This document shows, piece by piece, positions 54,074 to 63,173 of a stretch of 64,000 bases of DNA. The notes below the pieces were generated by a model. The model saw only the letters and a list, made by a program, of their open reading frames with translations, was not told where the DNA came from and searched no databases. Position numbers and translations under genes: made by a program. This DNA comes from JBGQOJ01 sp052119585 (GTDB lineage: Bacteria > Pseudomonadota > Alphaproteobacteria > Rhodobacterales > Rhodobacteraceae). The stretch covers positions 1-64,000 of the forward strand of contig NZ_JBGQOJ010000001.1 of NCBI RefSeq assembly GCF_052119585.1, given 5' to 3'. Numbering within the stretch: position 1 is the stretch's first letter; each line of letters opens with the position of its first letter.

Positions 54074-56518
54074 ATGACAGATGCATTGCCCATTGATGAC
54101 GCCCTGCCCGCCCTGCTGGATGCCCTTCGGGAAACGGGCCGCGCTGTGCTTCAGGCGCCTCCGGGCGCGGGCAAGACCACGCGCGTGCCTTTGGCGATGT
54201 TACAGGCGGGCGTCGTGGCGGGCCGCATCCTGATGCTGGAGCCGCGGCGACTGGCGGCGCGGGCGGCGGCGGAACGGATGGCGGAAACGCTGGGCGAACC
54301 CGTCGGGCAAACCGTCGGTTACCGCATAAGGGGCGAGGCCAAAGTATCCCGCGCGACGCGGATCGAGGTGGTGACAGAGGGCATTCTGACCCGCATGTTG
54401 CAGACCGACCCCGAGCTGACAGGCATAGGCGCCATCATCTTTGACGAATTCCACGAACGCAGCCTGAATGCCGATTTGGGCCTTGCCCTGACGTGGGAGG
54501 TGCGCGGCGCACTGCGCGAGGATCTGGTGATTGTGGTCATGTCCGCCACGCTGGACGCGGGGCCCGTGGCCGCGATGCTGGGCGATGCGCCGACCGTCAC
54601 ATCCATGGGGCGCAGTTATCCGGTAGACACCCGCTGGCTGGACCGGCCCCTGGCGAAAGACACGCGATACGAACAGGCGGTGGCGGCACTGGTGCGGCGT
54701 GCGGTGGACGAGACGACAGGCGGCATTCTGGTGTTCCTGCCCGGCGAGGGCGAAATTCGACGGGTGGAGGCGATGCTGAACGGTCTTCCCGACGGCTGTG
54801 CGCTGCGCCCGCTATACGGCGCGATGGATTTCAAAGCGCAGCGCGCCGCGATTGCCCCCGATGCCACCGCCCGCAAGATCGTGCTGGCGACATCCATCGC
54901 CGAAACATCCCTGACCATTCAGGACATCCGCGTCGTGGTCGACGGGGGCCGGGCGCGGCGGGCGCGGTTCGATGCCGCGTCGGGGATGTCGCGGCTGGTG
55001 ACGGACCGCGTCACCAAGGCCGAGGCCGAACAGCGGCGGGGCCGGGCGGGGCGCGTCGCCGAAGGGGTGTGTTACCGGCTGTGGACCAAGGGCGAGGAAG
55101 GCGGGATGCATCCCTTCCCCCCCGCAGAGATAGAGGCGGCAGACCTGTCGGGGCTGGCGCTGGAACTGGCGGTCTGGGGCGCGGCAGCAGACGAGCTGGC
55201 GTTTCTGACCCCGCCGAATGCGGGCGTTCTGGCCGAGGCCCAGGCGCTGCTTGCCGATCTGGGCGCCCTGCGCGCAAGGCGGATCACCGACCACGGGCGG
55301 GCGCTTGCCGCGCTGCCGCTGCACCCGCGTCTGGGGCACATGCTGGTGCTGGCCGGGGACGGCGGGGCGACGCTTGCCGCACTTCTGGCAGAACGTGACC
55401 CGATCAGGGGCGCGCCCGTCGATCTGGCCTTGCGGGTCGAGGCCGTGCGCGACCCTGCGCGGTTCGCCGCGCGCCATCCCTACCCCGTCAATCGCGGCGT
55501 GATCGACCGTATCCGCAGCGATGCGGCGCGACTGGCCAGGGGTCAGGCCAAAGACAAGGGGCTGTCGCTTGCGGAAATGGCGGCGCTGGCCTATCCCGAC
55601 CGGATCGGGTTGCGCCGCAAGGGCGACGCGCCGCGCTGGGTTCTGTCGGGCGGCAAAGGGGCCGCAATGGCCGAGACAGACACCCTGGCCCGCGCGCCGC
55701 TGATCGTGGCGACAGATCTGGACGGCAACGCCCGCGAGGCCAAAGTGCGCCAGGCCGTCGAGATTTCGGAAAGCGCCCTGCGCGGGCTGTTCGCCGACCG
55801 GATCGTCTGGCGCGATCTGTGCGAGTGGTCAAAACGCGAGCGGCGCGTGCTGGCGCGGCAACAGGAATGTCTGGGCGCACTGGTGTTGGCCGACCGGATC
55901 TGGCCCGACGCCCCGACAGAGGCGGTCGCACGGGCAATGCTGGACGGGGTGCGCGACAGCGGGCTGGTGCTGTCGCCCGCCGCAGCCCGGTTTCAGGCGC
56001 GGGTTGAACTGATCCGCGCGGGCGGTGCCGATCTGCCGGACCTGTCGATGGGCGGGCTGATGGAGGGGCTGCAAGACTGGCTTTTGCCGCATCTGGGCGG
56101 GATCAGGACCGAAGGCCAGTTCAAGGGCTTTGACCTGCTCCAGCCGATGCGCGCCGCTTTGACCTGGGACCAGATGCAGGTGGTCGACCGCGCGGCACCG
56201 GCACATTTCACCACGCCGATGGGTCGGCAGGTGCCGATTGATTATGGCACCGAAACCCCTGGAATAGAGGTCCGCCTACAGGAAATGTTCGGGGTGACGG
56301 TGCACCCCACCGTCGGCCCGCAACGAGTGCCGCTGCGCGTCACTCTTTTGTCGCCGGGGCACAAACCCGTGCAGACCACCGCCGACCTGCCCAATTTCTG
56401 GGCGACATCCTATGCCGATGTGCGGCGCGACATGCGCGGGCGCTATCCGCGCCACCCCTGGCCCGAAGACCCGACCATGGCAGAGCCCACATTGCGGGCG
56501 AAACCCAGAGGAACCTGA
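54074..56518 (+). CDS. hrpB: ATP-dependent RNA helicase HrpB
   Basis: An 814-residue DEAH-type helicase. Motif I is APPGAGKTTRVP near 34-45, motif II DEFHERSL near 123-130, motif III SATLDAG near 157 and motif VI EQRRGRAGR near 318. The C-terminal HrpB domain with WLLPHLGGI and the PIDYGTETP tail is intact. HrpB-type enzymes are dispensable in many bacteria and their targets are unclear. ATG 54074, weak Shine-Dalgarno sequence. Confidence 0.96.
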   Translation: MTDALPIDDALPALLDALRETGRAVLQAPPGAGKTTRVPLAMLQAGVVAGRILMLEPRRLAARAAAERMAETLGEPVGQTVGYRIRGEAKVSRATRIEVVTEGILTRMLQTDPELTGIGAIIFDEFHERSLNADLGLALTWEVRGALREDLVIVVMSATLDAGPVAAMLGDAPTVTSMGRSYPVDTRWLDRPLAKDTRYEQAVAALVRRAVDETTGGILVFLPGEGEIRRVEAMLNGLPDGCALRPLYGAMDFKAQRAAIAPDATARKIVLATSIAETSLTIQDIRVVVDGGRARRARFDAASGMSRLVTDRVTKAEAEQRRGRAGRVAEGVCYRLWTKGEEGGMHPFPPAEIEAADLSGLALELAVWGAAADELAFLTPPNAGVLAEAQALLADLGALRARRITDHGRALAALPLHPRLGHMLVLAGDGGATLAALLAERDPIRGAPVDLALRVEAVRDPARFAARHPYPVNRGVIDRIRSDAARLARGQAKDKGLSLAEMAALAYPDRIGLRRKGDAPRWVLSGGKGAAMAETDTLARAPLIVATDLDGNAREAKVRQAVEISESALRGLFADRIVWRDLCEWSKRERRVLARQQECLGALVLADRIWPDAPTEAVARAMLDGVRDSGLVLSPAAARFQARVELIRAGGADLPDLSMGGLMEGLQDWLLPHLGGIRTEGQFKGFDLLQPMRAALTWDQMQVVDRAAPAHFTTPMGRQVPIDYGTETPGIEVRLQEMFGVTVHPTVGPQRVPLRVTLLSPGHKPVQTTADLPNFWATSYADVRRDMRGRYPRHPWPEDPTMAEPTLRAKPRGT

Positions 56519-56594
56519 GCAAAAGCTTGTTTTTTGCAATTAAATCGTTATATTTTAATGAAATAATAAGAATAGAAGCAGTAGGTCACGAGCC

Positions 56595-57053
56595 ATGATG
56601 CCCGTATTGGAAAAAACATGGACCGAACTGGTCCGCCCGTTGCTGAGCCGCCCGAAGCGGTTTCAGGTGGCGGCGCTGTGCTTTCGCAAGAAGGCGGGCA
56701 AGAAAGAGGTGTTGCTGATTACCAGCCGCGGCACCGGGCGCTGGATCCTGCCCAAGGGCTGGCCGATCGACGGGCTGGATGCGGCCGATGCTGCCATGCA
56801 AGAAGCATGGGAAGAAGCCGGCGTTCTGAAAGGCCGTGTCGGAAAGTTCTCAGTGGGGGCATTCGAATACGCCAAGACCTATGACAGCGGCCTAAGCACC
56901 CCCTGCCGCGCAGAGGTTTTCCCGATCGAAGTCCAGAAAATGAGCAATGATTTTCCCGAACGCAGCGAACGCAGCCGCAAATGGGTGACCCCCGCGCAAG
57001 CGTCCAGAATGGTTCAGGAACCGGGCCTTCGCGAAATACTTTCCGAATTTTAG
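56595..57053 (+). CDS. Nudix hydrolase with an altered Nudix box
   Basis: A 152-residue hydrolase of nucleoside- or inositol-type diphosphates. The Nudix box at about residues 55-77 reads GLDAADAAMQEAWEEAGVL, with Gln where the first Arg of REUxEExGU is normal. The preceding WILPKGWPIDG resembles the alphaproteobacterial DIPP-like group. Two ATGs occur at 56595 and 56598. The 76-base gap upstream is AT-rich, so it probably has its own promoter. Confidence 0.88.
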   Translation: MMPVLEKTWTELVRPLLSRPKRFQVAALCFRKKAGKKEVLLITSRGTGRWILPKGWPIDGLDAADAAMQEAWEEAGVLKGRVGKFSVGAFEYAKTYDSGLSTPCRAEVFPIEVQKMSNDFPERSERSRKWVTPAQASRMVQEPGLREILSEF

Positions 57054-57090
57054 TGCATTGCGCACAGTGGATTTCACCGCTACCCGATTT

Positions 57091-57108
57091 GTAACAAAAT
57101 TATGACAA
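57091..57108 (-). promoter_or_regulatory. Pho-box-like site overlapping the pit translation start region
   Basis: Read on the minus strand: TTGTCAT, AATT, TTGTTAC. This is the 7-4-7 direct-repeat layout of the PhoB box (consensus CTGTCAT twice). It ends ten bases before the pit start codon, too close for activation and well placed for repression. Confidence 0.5.
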
Positions 57109-57118
57109 AGAGGGACGG

Positions 57119-58600
57119 ATGCCCAGCACTCAAAACGGACATCAGTGGAAGACACTCGATAAAGACCTGAACCGGATATCGCAGATCGAATACGCCACGC
57201 ATATGGCGTCAAAGCCATTGGTCGGCATAGGAATTTCACTGGCCTTCATCGTGATCGCAGGCCTAAGCGCTGCGGTGCTTTTCGGGCAGGAGTCCGCCTC
57301 TTTGGTCGTGATCGCCGCGGCGGTTTTCGGGGCCTATATGGCACTGAACATCGGTGCGAATGATGTTGCCAACAACATGGGCCCCGCCGTGGGCGCAAAC
57401 GCCCTGACCATGGGCGGCGCCATTGCGATTGCCGCGATCTGCGAAAGCGCCGGCGCGCTTCTGGCGGGGGGCGATGTCGTCAGCACCATTTCCAAAGGCA
57501 TCATCGACCCCGCCAGCGTGGCTGATACGCGCATCTTCATCTGGGCGATGATGGCCGCGCTGATCTCTTCCGCGCTTTGGGTCAATCTGGCCACGGTGCT
57601 TGGCGCGCCGGTTTCGACCACGCATTCGGTGGTCGGCGGCGTGATGGGGGCCGGGATCGCTGCCGCCGGTCTGTCCGCCGTGAACTGGGCCTCTATGGGG
57701 CAAATCGCGGCAAGCTGGGTCATTTCGCCCGTTCTGGGCGGTGCGATTGCCGCCATATTTCTGGCCATCATCAAGGCCAAAATCATCTATCAGGACGACA
57801 AGATTGCCGCAGCGCGGGTCTGGGTGCCGGTGCTGATCGCGGTCATGGTCGGGGTTTTTGCCGCCTATCTGTCCCTGAAGGGCCTGAACAAAATCGTCAA
57901 GATTTCGATCGGCGTCGCCCTGCTCATCGGGGCTGGGACGGGCATATTGTCCTACGTTATTGCCAGGCCGATGGTCCACCGCCAGTCCGAGGGGCTGGAG
58001 AACCGGAACCGCTCTCTCAAGGTGCTGTTTTCGATCCCGCTGGTGTTTTCCGCAGCACTTTTGTCCTTCGCGCATGGGGCCAATGACGTGGCCAACGCGG
58101 TTGGCCCCCTTGCCGCCATCGTTCATGCCGAACAATTCGGAGAGTTTGCCGGAAAGGTCCAGATCCCGCATTGGGTGATGATCATCGGCGCGTTCGGGAT
58201 TTCATTCGGCCTGTTCCTGTTCGGCCCCAAACTGATCCGCATGGTGGGCAGCCAGATCACCAAATTGAACCCGATGCGCGCCTATTGTGTGGCCCTGTCC
58301 GCCGCCATCACTGTCATCATCGCAAGCTGGCTGGGCCTGCCCGTCAGTTCGACCCATATCGCGGTGGGCGGTGTGTTCGGCGTCGGCTTTTTCCGCGAAT
58401 GGCACGCAGAAAAGCGTGCACGGGACAGCAGCAAGGCCCGCCCGGATGCCAAACGCATCGCCTCCGAGGAGCGTCGCCGCCGCAAGCTGGTGCGCCGGTC
58501 GCATTTCATGACCATCGTCGCGGCCTGGATCATCACCGTGCCTGCCGCTGCCGCGATGTCGGCGCTGATCTTCCTCGGGTTGCGGGCCGCCTTTTTGTAA
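57119..58600 (+). CDS. pit: PiT-family inorganic phosphate transporter
   Basis: A 493-residue inner-membrane low-affinity phosphate/H+ symporter. Both PiT signature repeats are present: NIGANDVANNMGPAVGANAL near 77-96 and SFAHGANDVANAVGPLAAIV near 318-337. A basic cytoplasmic loop near 440-465 precedes the last helix. ATG 57119 follows GAGGGA. The N-terminal soluble 35-residue extension is usual for alphaproteobacterial members. A reverse-oriented Pho-box-like repeat lies right before the start. Confidence 0.95.
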   Translation: MPSTQNGHQWKTLDKDLNRISQIEYATHMASKPLVGIGISLAFIVIAGLSAAVLFGQESASLVVIAAAVFGAYMALNIGANDVANNMGPAVGANALTMGGAIAIAAICESAGALLAGGDVVSTISKGIIDPASVADTRIFIWAMMAALISSALWVNLATVLGAPVSTTHSVVGGVMGAGIAAAGLSAVNWASMGQIAASWVISPVLGGAIAAIFLAIIKAKIIYQDDKIAAARVWVPVLIAVMVGVFAAYLSLKGLNKIVKISIGVALLIGAGTGILSYVIARPMVHRQSEGLENRNRSLKVLFSIPLVFSAALLSFAHGANDVANAVGPLAAIVHAEQFGEFAGKVQIPHWVMIIGAFGISFGLFLFGPKLIRMVGSQITKLNPMRAYCVALSAAITVIIASWLGLPVSSTHIAVGGVFGVGFFREWHAEKRARDSSKARPDAKRIASEERRRRKLVRRSHFMTIVAAWIITVPAAAAMSALIFLGLRAAFL

Positions 58601-58617
58601 GGCGCCCGCAGGACCGG

Positions 58618-59118
58618 TCAGGCGCCCATATAGTCGCGCTTGCCCAGCGGAACACCATTGTGCCGAAGGATGTTATAGGCGGTCGTGACGTGAAAATAGA
58701 ATTGCGGAGTGGAGTAGGTCGTCAGATACTCGAGCCCCGACAACGTCATATCGCCGCTTCGCAGCTTCAGCTCTATCGACCGCGCCGGGGCATCCGCGAA
58801 CTGCTCTGCCGTAAAGCAGCCAAGATAAGTCAGAGCCGTTGCGATTCGCGTCTGCAACTCCTGGAAAGATGTCTCGACATCGGGAAAGTTCGGCACATCC
58901 GCGCCCGACAGACGCGCCGCAGCGCGCGCGGCAAAGTCACAGGACAACTGCACCTGACGCGAGAACGGCAACATGTCTGGAAACAGCCGGCCCGCGAACA
59001 AGACCGCTGGGTCGATCTTGTGCGCCTCGCAATGCTGCTCTGCCTTGGTCAGGATTTTGGACAGGGCAGACAGGCTGCGGCTGAAGGGCGGAACAATCGA
59101 ATTATACATCTGCGTCAT
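58618..59118 (-). CDS. DUF1993 family protein
   Basis: A 166-residue cytosolic protein of the DUF1993 family, helical and related in fold to DinB-like proteins. Hallmarks are MTQMYNSIVPPFSRSL at the start, LFPDMLPFSRQVQLSCDFA near 45-63 and PQFYFHVTTAYNILRHNGV near the end. ATG 59118 overlaps the argF stop by ATGA. No enzymatic role is known. Confidence 0.9.
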   Translation of the reverse strand: MTQMYNSIVPPFSRSLSALSKILTKAEQHCEAHKIDPAVLFAGRLFPDMLPFSRQVQLSCDFAARAAARLSGADVPNFPDVETSFQELQTRIATALTYLGCFTAEQFADAPARSIELKLRSGDMTLSGLEYLTTYSTPQFYFHVTTAYNILRHNGVPLGKRDYMGA

Positions 59119-60041
59119 ACTCCAAGACACCAGCGCATCACGGCTTTTTGCGCGTGAAGGCGGTTTTCAGCTTCATCAAAAACCACGGAATGTGGGCCGT
59201 CCATCACGTCACTGGTGACTTCGTCCTCGCGGTGCGCCGGCAGGCAATGCATGAACAAGGCATCCGGGTTTGCCCGCGCCATCAGGCGGTCATTGATCTG
59301 ATAGCCGCGCAACTGGTTGTGCCGCCGCTCTTTCGCGGATTGCGGATCATGCATCGACACCCAGGTGTCGGTGACGATCAGGTCGGCGCCCTCGGCTGCC
59401 TTCATCGGGTCCCGCTCGATCGTGGCGCTGACACCCTTGGAATTGGCAAGGGCCAGAAACTCCGCCTCGGGGTCCAGCGTCTGCGGGCCGGTAAAGGTGA
59501 TGTCAAAGCCGAACTGGCCCGCCGCATGGATCAGCGAGGCACAGACATTGTTGCCATCGCCCGACCAGACCACCTTCTTGCCCGCGATCGGGCCGCGATG
59601 CTCTTCATAGGTCATGATATCGGCCATGATCTGGCAGGGGTGCGTCCGGTCGGTCAGACCGTTGATGACCGGAACCGTCGCGTATTCCGCCATCTCCAGC
59701 AGGGTGGTTTCCTCGAATGTGCGCATCATGATCAGGTCGACATAGCGCGACAGAACGCGGGCCGTATCGGCAATTGTCTCGCCATGGCCCAGCTGCATTT
59801 CAGAGCCGGACAAAACCATCGTCTGGCCACCCATCTGGCGCACACCAACGTCGAACGACACGCGCGTCCGGGTCGAGGGTTTCTCGAAAATCAACGCGAC
59901 CATGTGGTTCGCCAGCGGTTGCTCCGCGTCCGGCGTGCCCTTGGGCTTGCCCGCACGGGCGTCTTTCATGACCCGCGCCTGATCGATCATGCCCCGCAAA
60001 TCGGAAGGGTCGGTTTTATGGATGTCCAGAAAATGCTTCAT
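59115..60041 (-). CDS. argF: Ornithine carbamoyltransferase
   Basis: A 308-residue enzyme making citrulline from ornithine and carbamoyl phosphate. EKPSTRTRVSFD near 49-60 binds carbamoyl phosphate, DRTHPCQIMADI near 127 and the ornithine-side HCLPAHREDEV near 270 with the catalytic cysteine are intact. ATG 60041 is preferred to an upstream frame at 60128. It follows argD by 37 bases in the same operon. Confidence 0.97.
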   Translation of the reverse strand: MKHFLDIHKTDPSDLRGMIDQARVMKDARAGKPKGTPDAEQPLANHMVALIFEKPSTRTRVSFDVGVRQMGGQTMVLSGSEMQLGHGETIADTARVLSRYVDLIMMRTFEETTLLEMAEYATVPVINGLTDRTHPCQIMADIMTYEEHRGPIAGKKVVWSGDGNNVCASLIHAAGQFGFDITFTGPQTLDPEAEFLALANSKGVSATIERDPMKAAEGADLIVTDTWVSMHDPQSAKERRHNQLRGYQINDRLMARANPDALFMHCLPAHREDEVTSDVMDGPHSVVFDEAENRLHAQKAVMRWCLGV

Positions 60042-60078
60042 TGTCTTGTCCTTCGGGCGCGGGCCTTTGCCGCTTGCC

Positions 60079-61260
60079 TCATGTGTTCGCTTGGTCCAGG
60101 GCACTCGCAGCTTTATCAAGCCGTGCAATCGCCTCCGCGATCTCGTCTTCGGTGATGTTCAAAGGCGGCAGCAGCCGCACCACGTTGTCGGCGGCAGGCA
60201 CGGTCAGAACATGCGCCGCGTATCCGGCCTTGACCACATCGCTGTTCAACGCCCTGCATTTCAATCCCAGCATCAGGCCAGCGCCACGCACGCTTTCGAA
60301 CACCTGAGGATGGCTGGCAACAAGCCCTTCAAGCTTTTGCCGCAACAGACCGGCGCGGCGGTTCACCCCGTCCAGAAACGCATCCGTCGCGACGATATCC
60401 ATGACAGCGCAGCCCACGGCGCAGGCCAGCGGGTTGCCGCCATAGGTCGATCCGTGCGTGCCCGCAACCATTCCGCTGGCCGCGGCTTCGGTGGCCAGAA
60501 CCGCCCCCAAAGGAAAGCCACCGCCAATGCCCTTGGCCACCATCATGATGTCCGGCGTCACACCGGCCCATTCATGCGCGAACAGCTTGCCCGTCCGCCC
60601 CATGCCGCATTGAACCTCGTCGAAAATCAACAGGATGCCATGCGTATCGCACAGATCGCGCAGGCCTTTCAGGCATTGGTCAGGCACAACACGGATGCCG
60701 CCCTCGCCCTGCACCGGCTCGATCAGGATCGCGGCGGTGGTCTGGGTGGTCGCCGCCCGCAACGCGTCATGGTCGCCGAACGGCAGATGAACGAACCCCG
60801 GCAACAACGGGCCAAAACCCTTGACCATCTTTTCCGATCCGGCGGCAGCAATCCCCGCAGACGACCGGCCGTGGAACGATCCGTCAAAAGTAATGATCTC
60901 GGTCCGCTCTGGCTGGCCTTTTTCGTACCAGTATTTGCGCGCCATCTTGACGGCCAGCTCGCAGGCCTCGGTGCCGGAGTTGGTGAAAAACACCGTATCG
61001 GCAAAGGTCGCCTCGACCAACCGATCCGCCAGCGCCTGCTGCTGCGGAATGTTGTACAGATTGGACACATGCCAAAGCGTCTGCGCCTGATGCGTCAACG
61101 CATCGACCAATGCCGGATTGGCGTGGCCCAGAACATTCACCGCAATCCCCGCCCCAAGGTCAAGATAGCGCGATCCATCCGCCTCGATCAGCCAGCTTCC
61201 CTCGCCTTTGACAAAGCTCAGGGGGGCACGGGAATAGGTCGGCAGAATACTGGGGATCAT
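60079..61260 (-). CDS. argD: Acetylornithine / succinyldiaminopimelate aminotransferase
   Basis: A 393-residue PLP class-III aminotransferase. FTNSGTEACELAVKMAR near 95-111, FDEVQCGMGRTGKLFAHE near 218-235 and the PLP lysine in DIMMVAKGIGGGFPLGA near 243-259 are all present. It makes acetylornithine, whose ornithine product feeds ArgF next door. ATG 61260 follows AAGGAT. Confidence 0.95.
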   Translation of the reverse strand: MIPSILPTYSRAPLSFVKGEGSWLIEADGSRYLDLGAGIAVNVLGHANPALVDALTHQAQTLWHVSNLYNIPQQQALADRLVEATFADTVFFTNSGTEACELAVKMARKYWYEKGQPERTEIITFDGSFHGRSSAGIAAAGSEKMVKGFGPLLPGFVHLPFGDHDALRAATTQTTAAILIEPVQGEGGIRVVPDQCLKGLRDLCDTHGILLIFDEVQCGMGRTGKLFAHEWAGVTPDIMMVAKGIGGGFPLGAVLATEAAASGMVAGTHGSTYGGNPLACAVGCAVMDIVATDAFLDGVNRRAGLLRQKLEGLVASHPQVFESVRGAGLMLGLKCRALNSDVVKAGYAAHVLTVPAADNVVRLLPPLNITEDEIAEAIARLDKAASALDQANT

Positions 61261-61494
61261 CGCAAAAATCCTTATGGGGTCGCCCTTTGAGTGCCGTAAT
61301 GGCAGGGCCAAGTCAATGATGGGGCGTGGGGGTGCGCAAGAAACGCGCAAGATCAACAGGCAGGCGCAGACGGGTTAGCGTCGGCGTCGCAGGGTCACTG
61401 TATATGTGGCGCGTGTGATCATGATTGCGGGTTATACAGTTTCAAACGTCCTGTCCATCGGTTCTTGCCCGGCGGACAGAACGCACCTTGTGCC

Positions 61495-61530
61495 TCTTCT
61501 TGGAAAAATATCCGCGCGGCACGCGCCTCC
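61495..61530. repeat. Single copy of the GGATATTT/CCAAGAAGA intergenic repeat
   Basis: CTCTTCTTGGAAAAATATCC (61495-61514) with GCGCGGC after it is a reverse-oriented copy of the repeat found near 3.4, 12.2 and 30.3 kb. It lies in the 276-base gap between the permease stop and the argD start. Outside it the gap shows no gene, only the argD leader. Confidence 0.7.
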
Positions 61531-61536
61531 GCTGGA

Positions 61537-62340
61537 TCAGGCCTTCATCCGGTAACCGCGCTTGAACCAGAACCAGCACAGCCAGAGAACGGCAAAGGTC
61601 GTCCCCGAACAGACCGCCAGCCCCACCCAGGGAGAGCTGTCCGATGTGCCAAGCACGCCGAACCGGACCCCGTCTATCAGATAGAACATCGGGTTCAGGT
61701 GGGTCAGTTTTTGAACCAGCGGCGGAAGCGTCTCGATCGAATAGAACGTGCCCGACAGGAACGACAGCGGCGTGATCAAAAAGTTGGTAATCGCCGCCAT
61801 CTGGTCGAATTTGTTCGCATAAATCGCGGCGATAATCCCCAGTCCGCCCAGCAAGGCGCTGCCAAGAACCGTGAACACCAGCACCCACAACGGATGCGCC
61901 ATGCCCATCCCCAGAAACAGGGCCATGACCACCAGAATGGCCACCGCCACAAACATCCCGCGTCCGATGGCACCGGCGATATACCCAATCACCAATTCCA
62001 GCGCCGACAGCGGCGGCATCAGTGTGTCGACAATATTGCCCTGCACCTTGGCCACCACAATAGACGACGAGGTATTGGCAAAAGCGTTCTGGATCACCGT
62101 CATCATCAGAATGCCGGGGGCAAGGAACTGCAGGAACGGCACCCCCATCACATCGCCCCGCGACGGGCCGATAGACAGGCTGAACACCGCCAGAAACAGC
62201 CCCGCCGTGATCAGCGGTGCCATCAGCGTCTGACTCCATACTGCCAGAAAGCGCCGGTTCTCGCGGCTGGCCAATGTGTATGTTCCCAACCAGTTGAACC
62301 GCCCGAAGCGCCGCGTGCCGAGATCGCCAAGCTGTGCCAT
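61537..62340 (-). CDS. ABC-2-type transporter permease
   Basis: A 267-residue membrane protein with six helices and the ABC-2 signature near residues 150-240 (PLSFLSGTFYSIETLPP, LNPMFYLIDGVRFGVLG). It resembles permeases exporting drugs, polysaccharides or sugars. No ATPase gene lies on either side within the window, so it must pair with a subunit encoded elsewhere. ATG 62340 follows AAAGG; a longer frame to 63015 is antisense to gcrA and rejected. Confidence 0.9.
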   Translation of the reverse strand: MAQLGDLGTRRFGRFNWLGTYTLASRENRRFLAVWSQTLMAPLITAGLFLAVFSLSIGPSRGDVMGVPFLQFLAPGILMMTVIQNAFANTSSSIVVAKVQGNIVDTLMPPLSALELVIGYIAGAIGRGMFVAVAILVVMALFLGMGMAHPLWVLVFTVLGSALLGGLGIIAAIYANKFDQMAAITNFLITPLSFLSGTFYSIETLPPLVQKLTHLNPMFYLIDGVRFGVLGTSDSSPWVGLAVCSGTTFAVLWLCWFWFKRGYRMKA

Positions 62341-62487
62341 GATCAAACCTTTCGTTCGTTTTCCAAGGGCGCTTGTATCCCGCCGAATGGTGATTAGAAT
62401 AGGGGGCAAGAGATTTAATCCAAGCAGGCCCGTTGGTTTCGGGGCGGGAACGCCCGCCAAAGGGCCGTTTGTCATGAAGGAAGACCT

Positions 62488-63066
62488 ATGTCCTGGACCG
62501 ATGAGCGTGTCGAGACCCTGAAGAAAATGTGGGGCGAGGGCCAAAGCGCCAGCCAGATCGCCAAGGAACTGGGCGGCGTGACCCGCAATGCCGTGATCGG
62601 CAAAGTCCACCGCCTGGGCCTGTCGAACCGCGCAGGCACGCCCCCCGCCAAGGCCGACGCAAAACCAGCCCCCAAGGTCGAGGCAAAGCCAAAGGCCGAA
62701 CCAAAGACCGAGGCCCCCAAGGCCGAACCGCGCGTTGAGGCAAAACCGGCACCAGAGCGGCCAGAGCCCGCACCCATGCCCGCCCGAAAGTTGATCATTC
62801 CAGCCGGTCAGCCTTTGCCACCGCAGCCCTCTGCGAACGAGATCAGCCCCGAGGCCCTGGCCTCTGTCCGCGAGATCGAAAAGAAATCCGCGAAAATCAG
62901 CCTGATGGAATTGACAGAGCGCACCTGCAAATGGCCCATCGGCGACCCTGCCACAGATGACTTCTGGTTCTGTGGTCTGGCAAGCCAACCGGGAAAACCC
63001 TATTGCGAGGCCCATGTCGGCGTCGCCTTCCAGCCGATGTCAGCCCGCCGCGACCGCCGCCGCTAA
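62488..63066 (+). CDS. gcrA: GcrA cell-cycle regulator
   Basis: A 192-residue transcription factor that works with sigma-70 at CcrM-methylated GANTC promoters. The N-terminal DNA-binding helices SWTDERVETLKKMWGEGQSA and GVTRNAVIGKVHRLGLSNRAG (about 30-50) are diagnostic. A long Lys/Pro/Glu-rich linker (55-115) is followed by the Cys-containing sigma-binding domain (TCKWPIGDP, FCGLASQPGKPYCEAH near 150-178). ATG 62488. I saw no GANTC in its own upstream gap. Confidence 0.96.
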   Translation: MSWTDERVETLKKMWGEGQSASQIAKELGGVTRNAVIGKVHRLGLSNRAGTPPAKADAKPAPKVEAKPKAEPKTEAPKAEPRVEAKPAPERPEPAPMPARKLIIPAGQPLPPQPSANEISPEALASVREIEKKSAKISLMELTERTCKWPIGDPATDDFWFCGLASQPGKPYCEAHVGVAFQPMSARRDRRR

Positions 63067-63089
63067 GCACCGGTCAAACGTGAGAATTC

Positions 63090-63119
63090 AAAAGGTCACA
63101 GGTTTCTGTGGCCTTTTTT
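63090..63119 (+). terminator. Intrinsic terminator after gcrA
   Basis: AAAGGTCACAG (63091-63101) pairs with CTGTGGCCTTT (63106-63116) around GTTT, with one G-U pair, and continues into a T run to 63119. Confidence 0.92.
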
Positions 63120-63173
63120 ATTGGTGGCTTTTTCATCGCGGATCATGGCGTTGCCCGAAGGTCCCCCGCCGCC

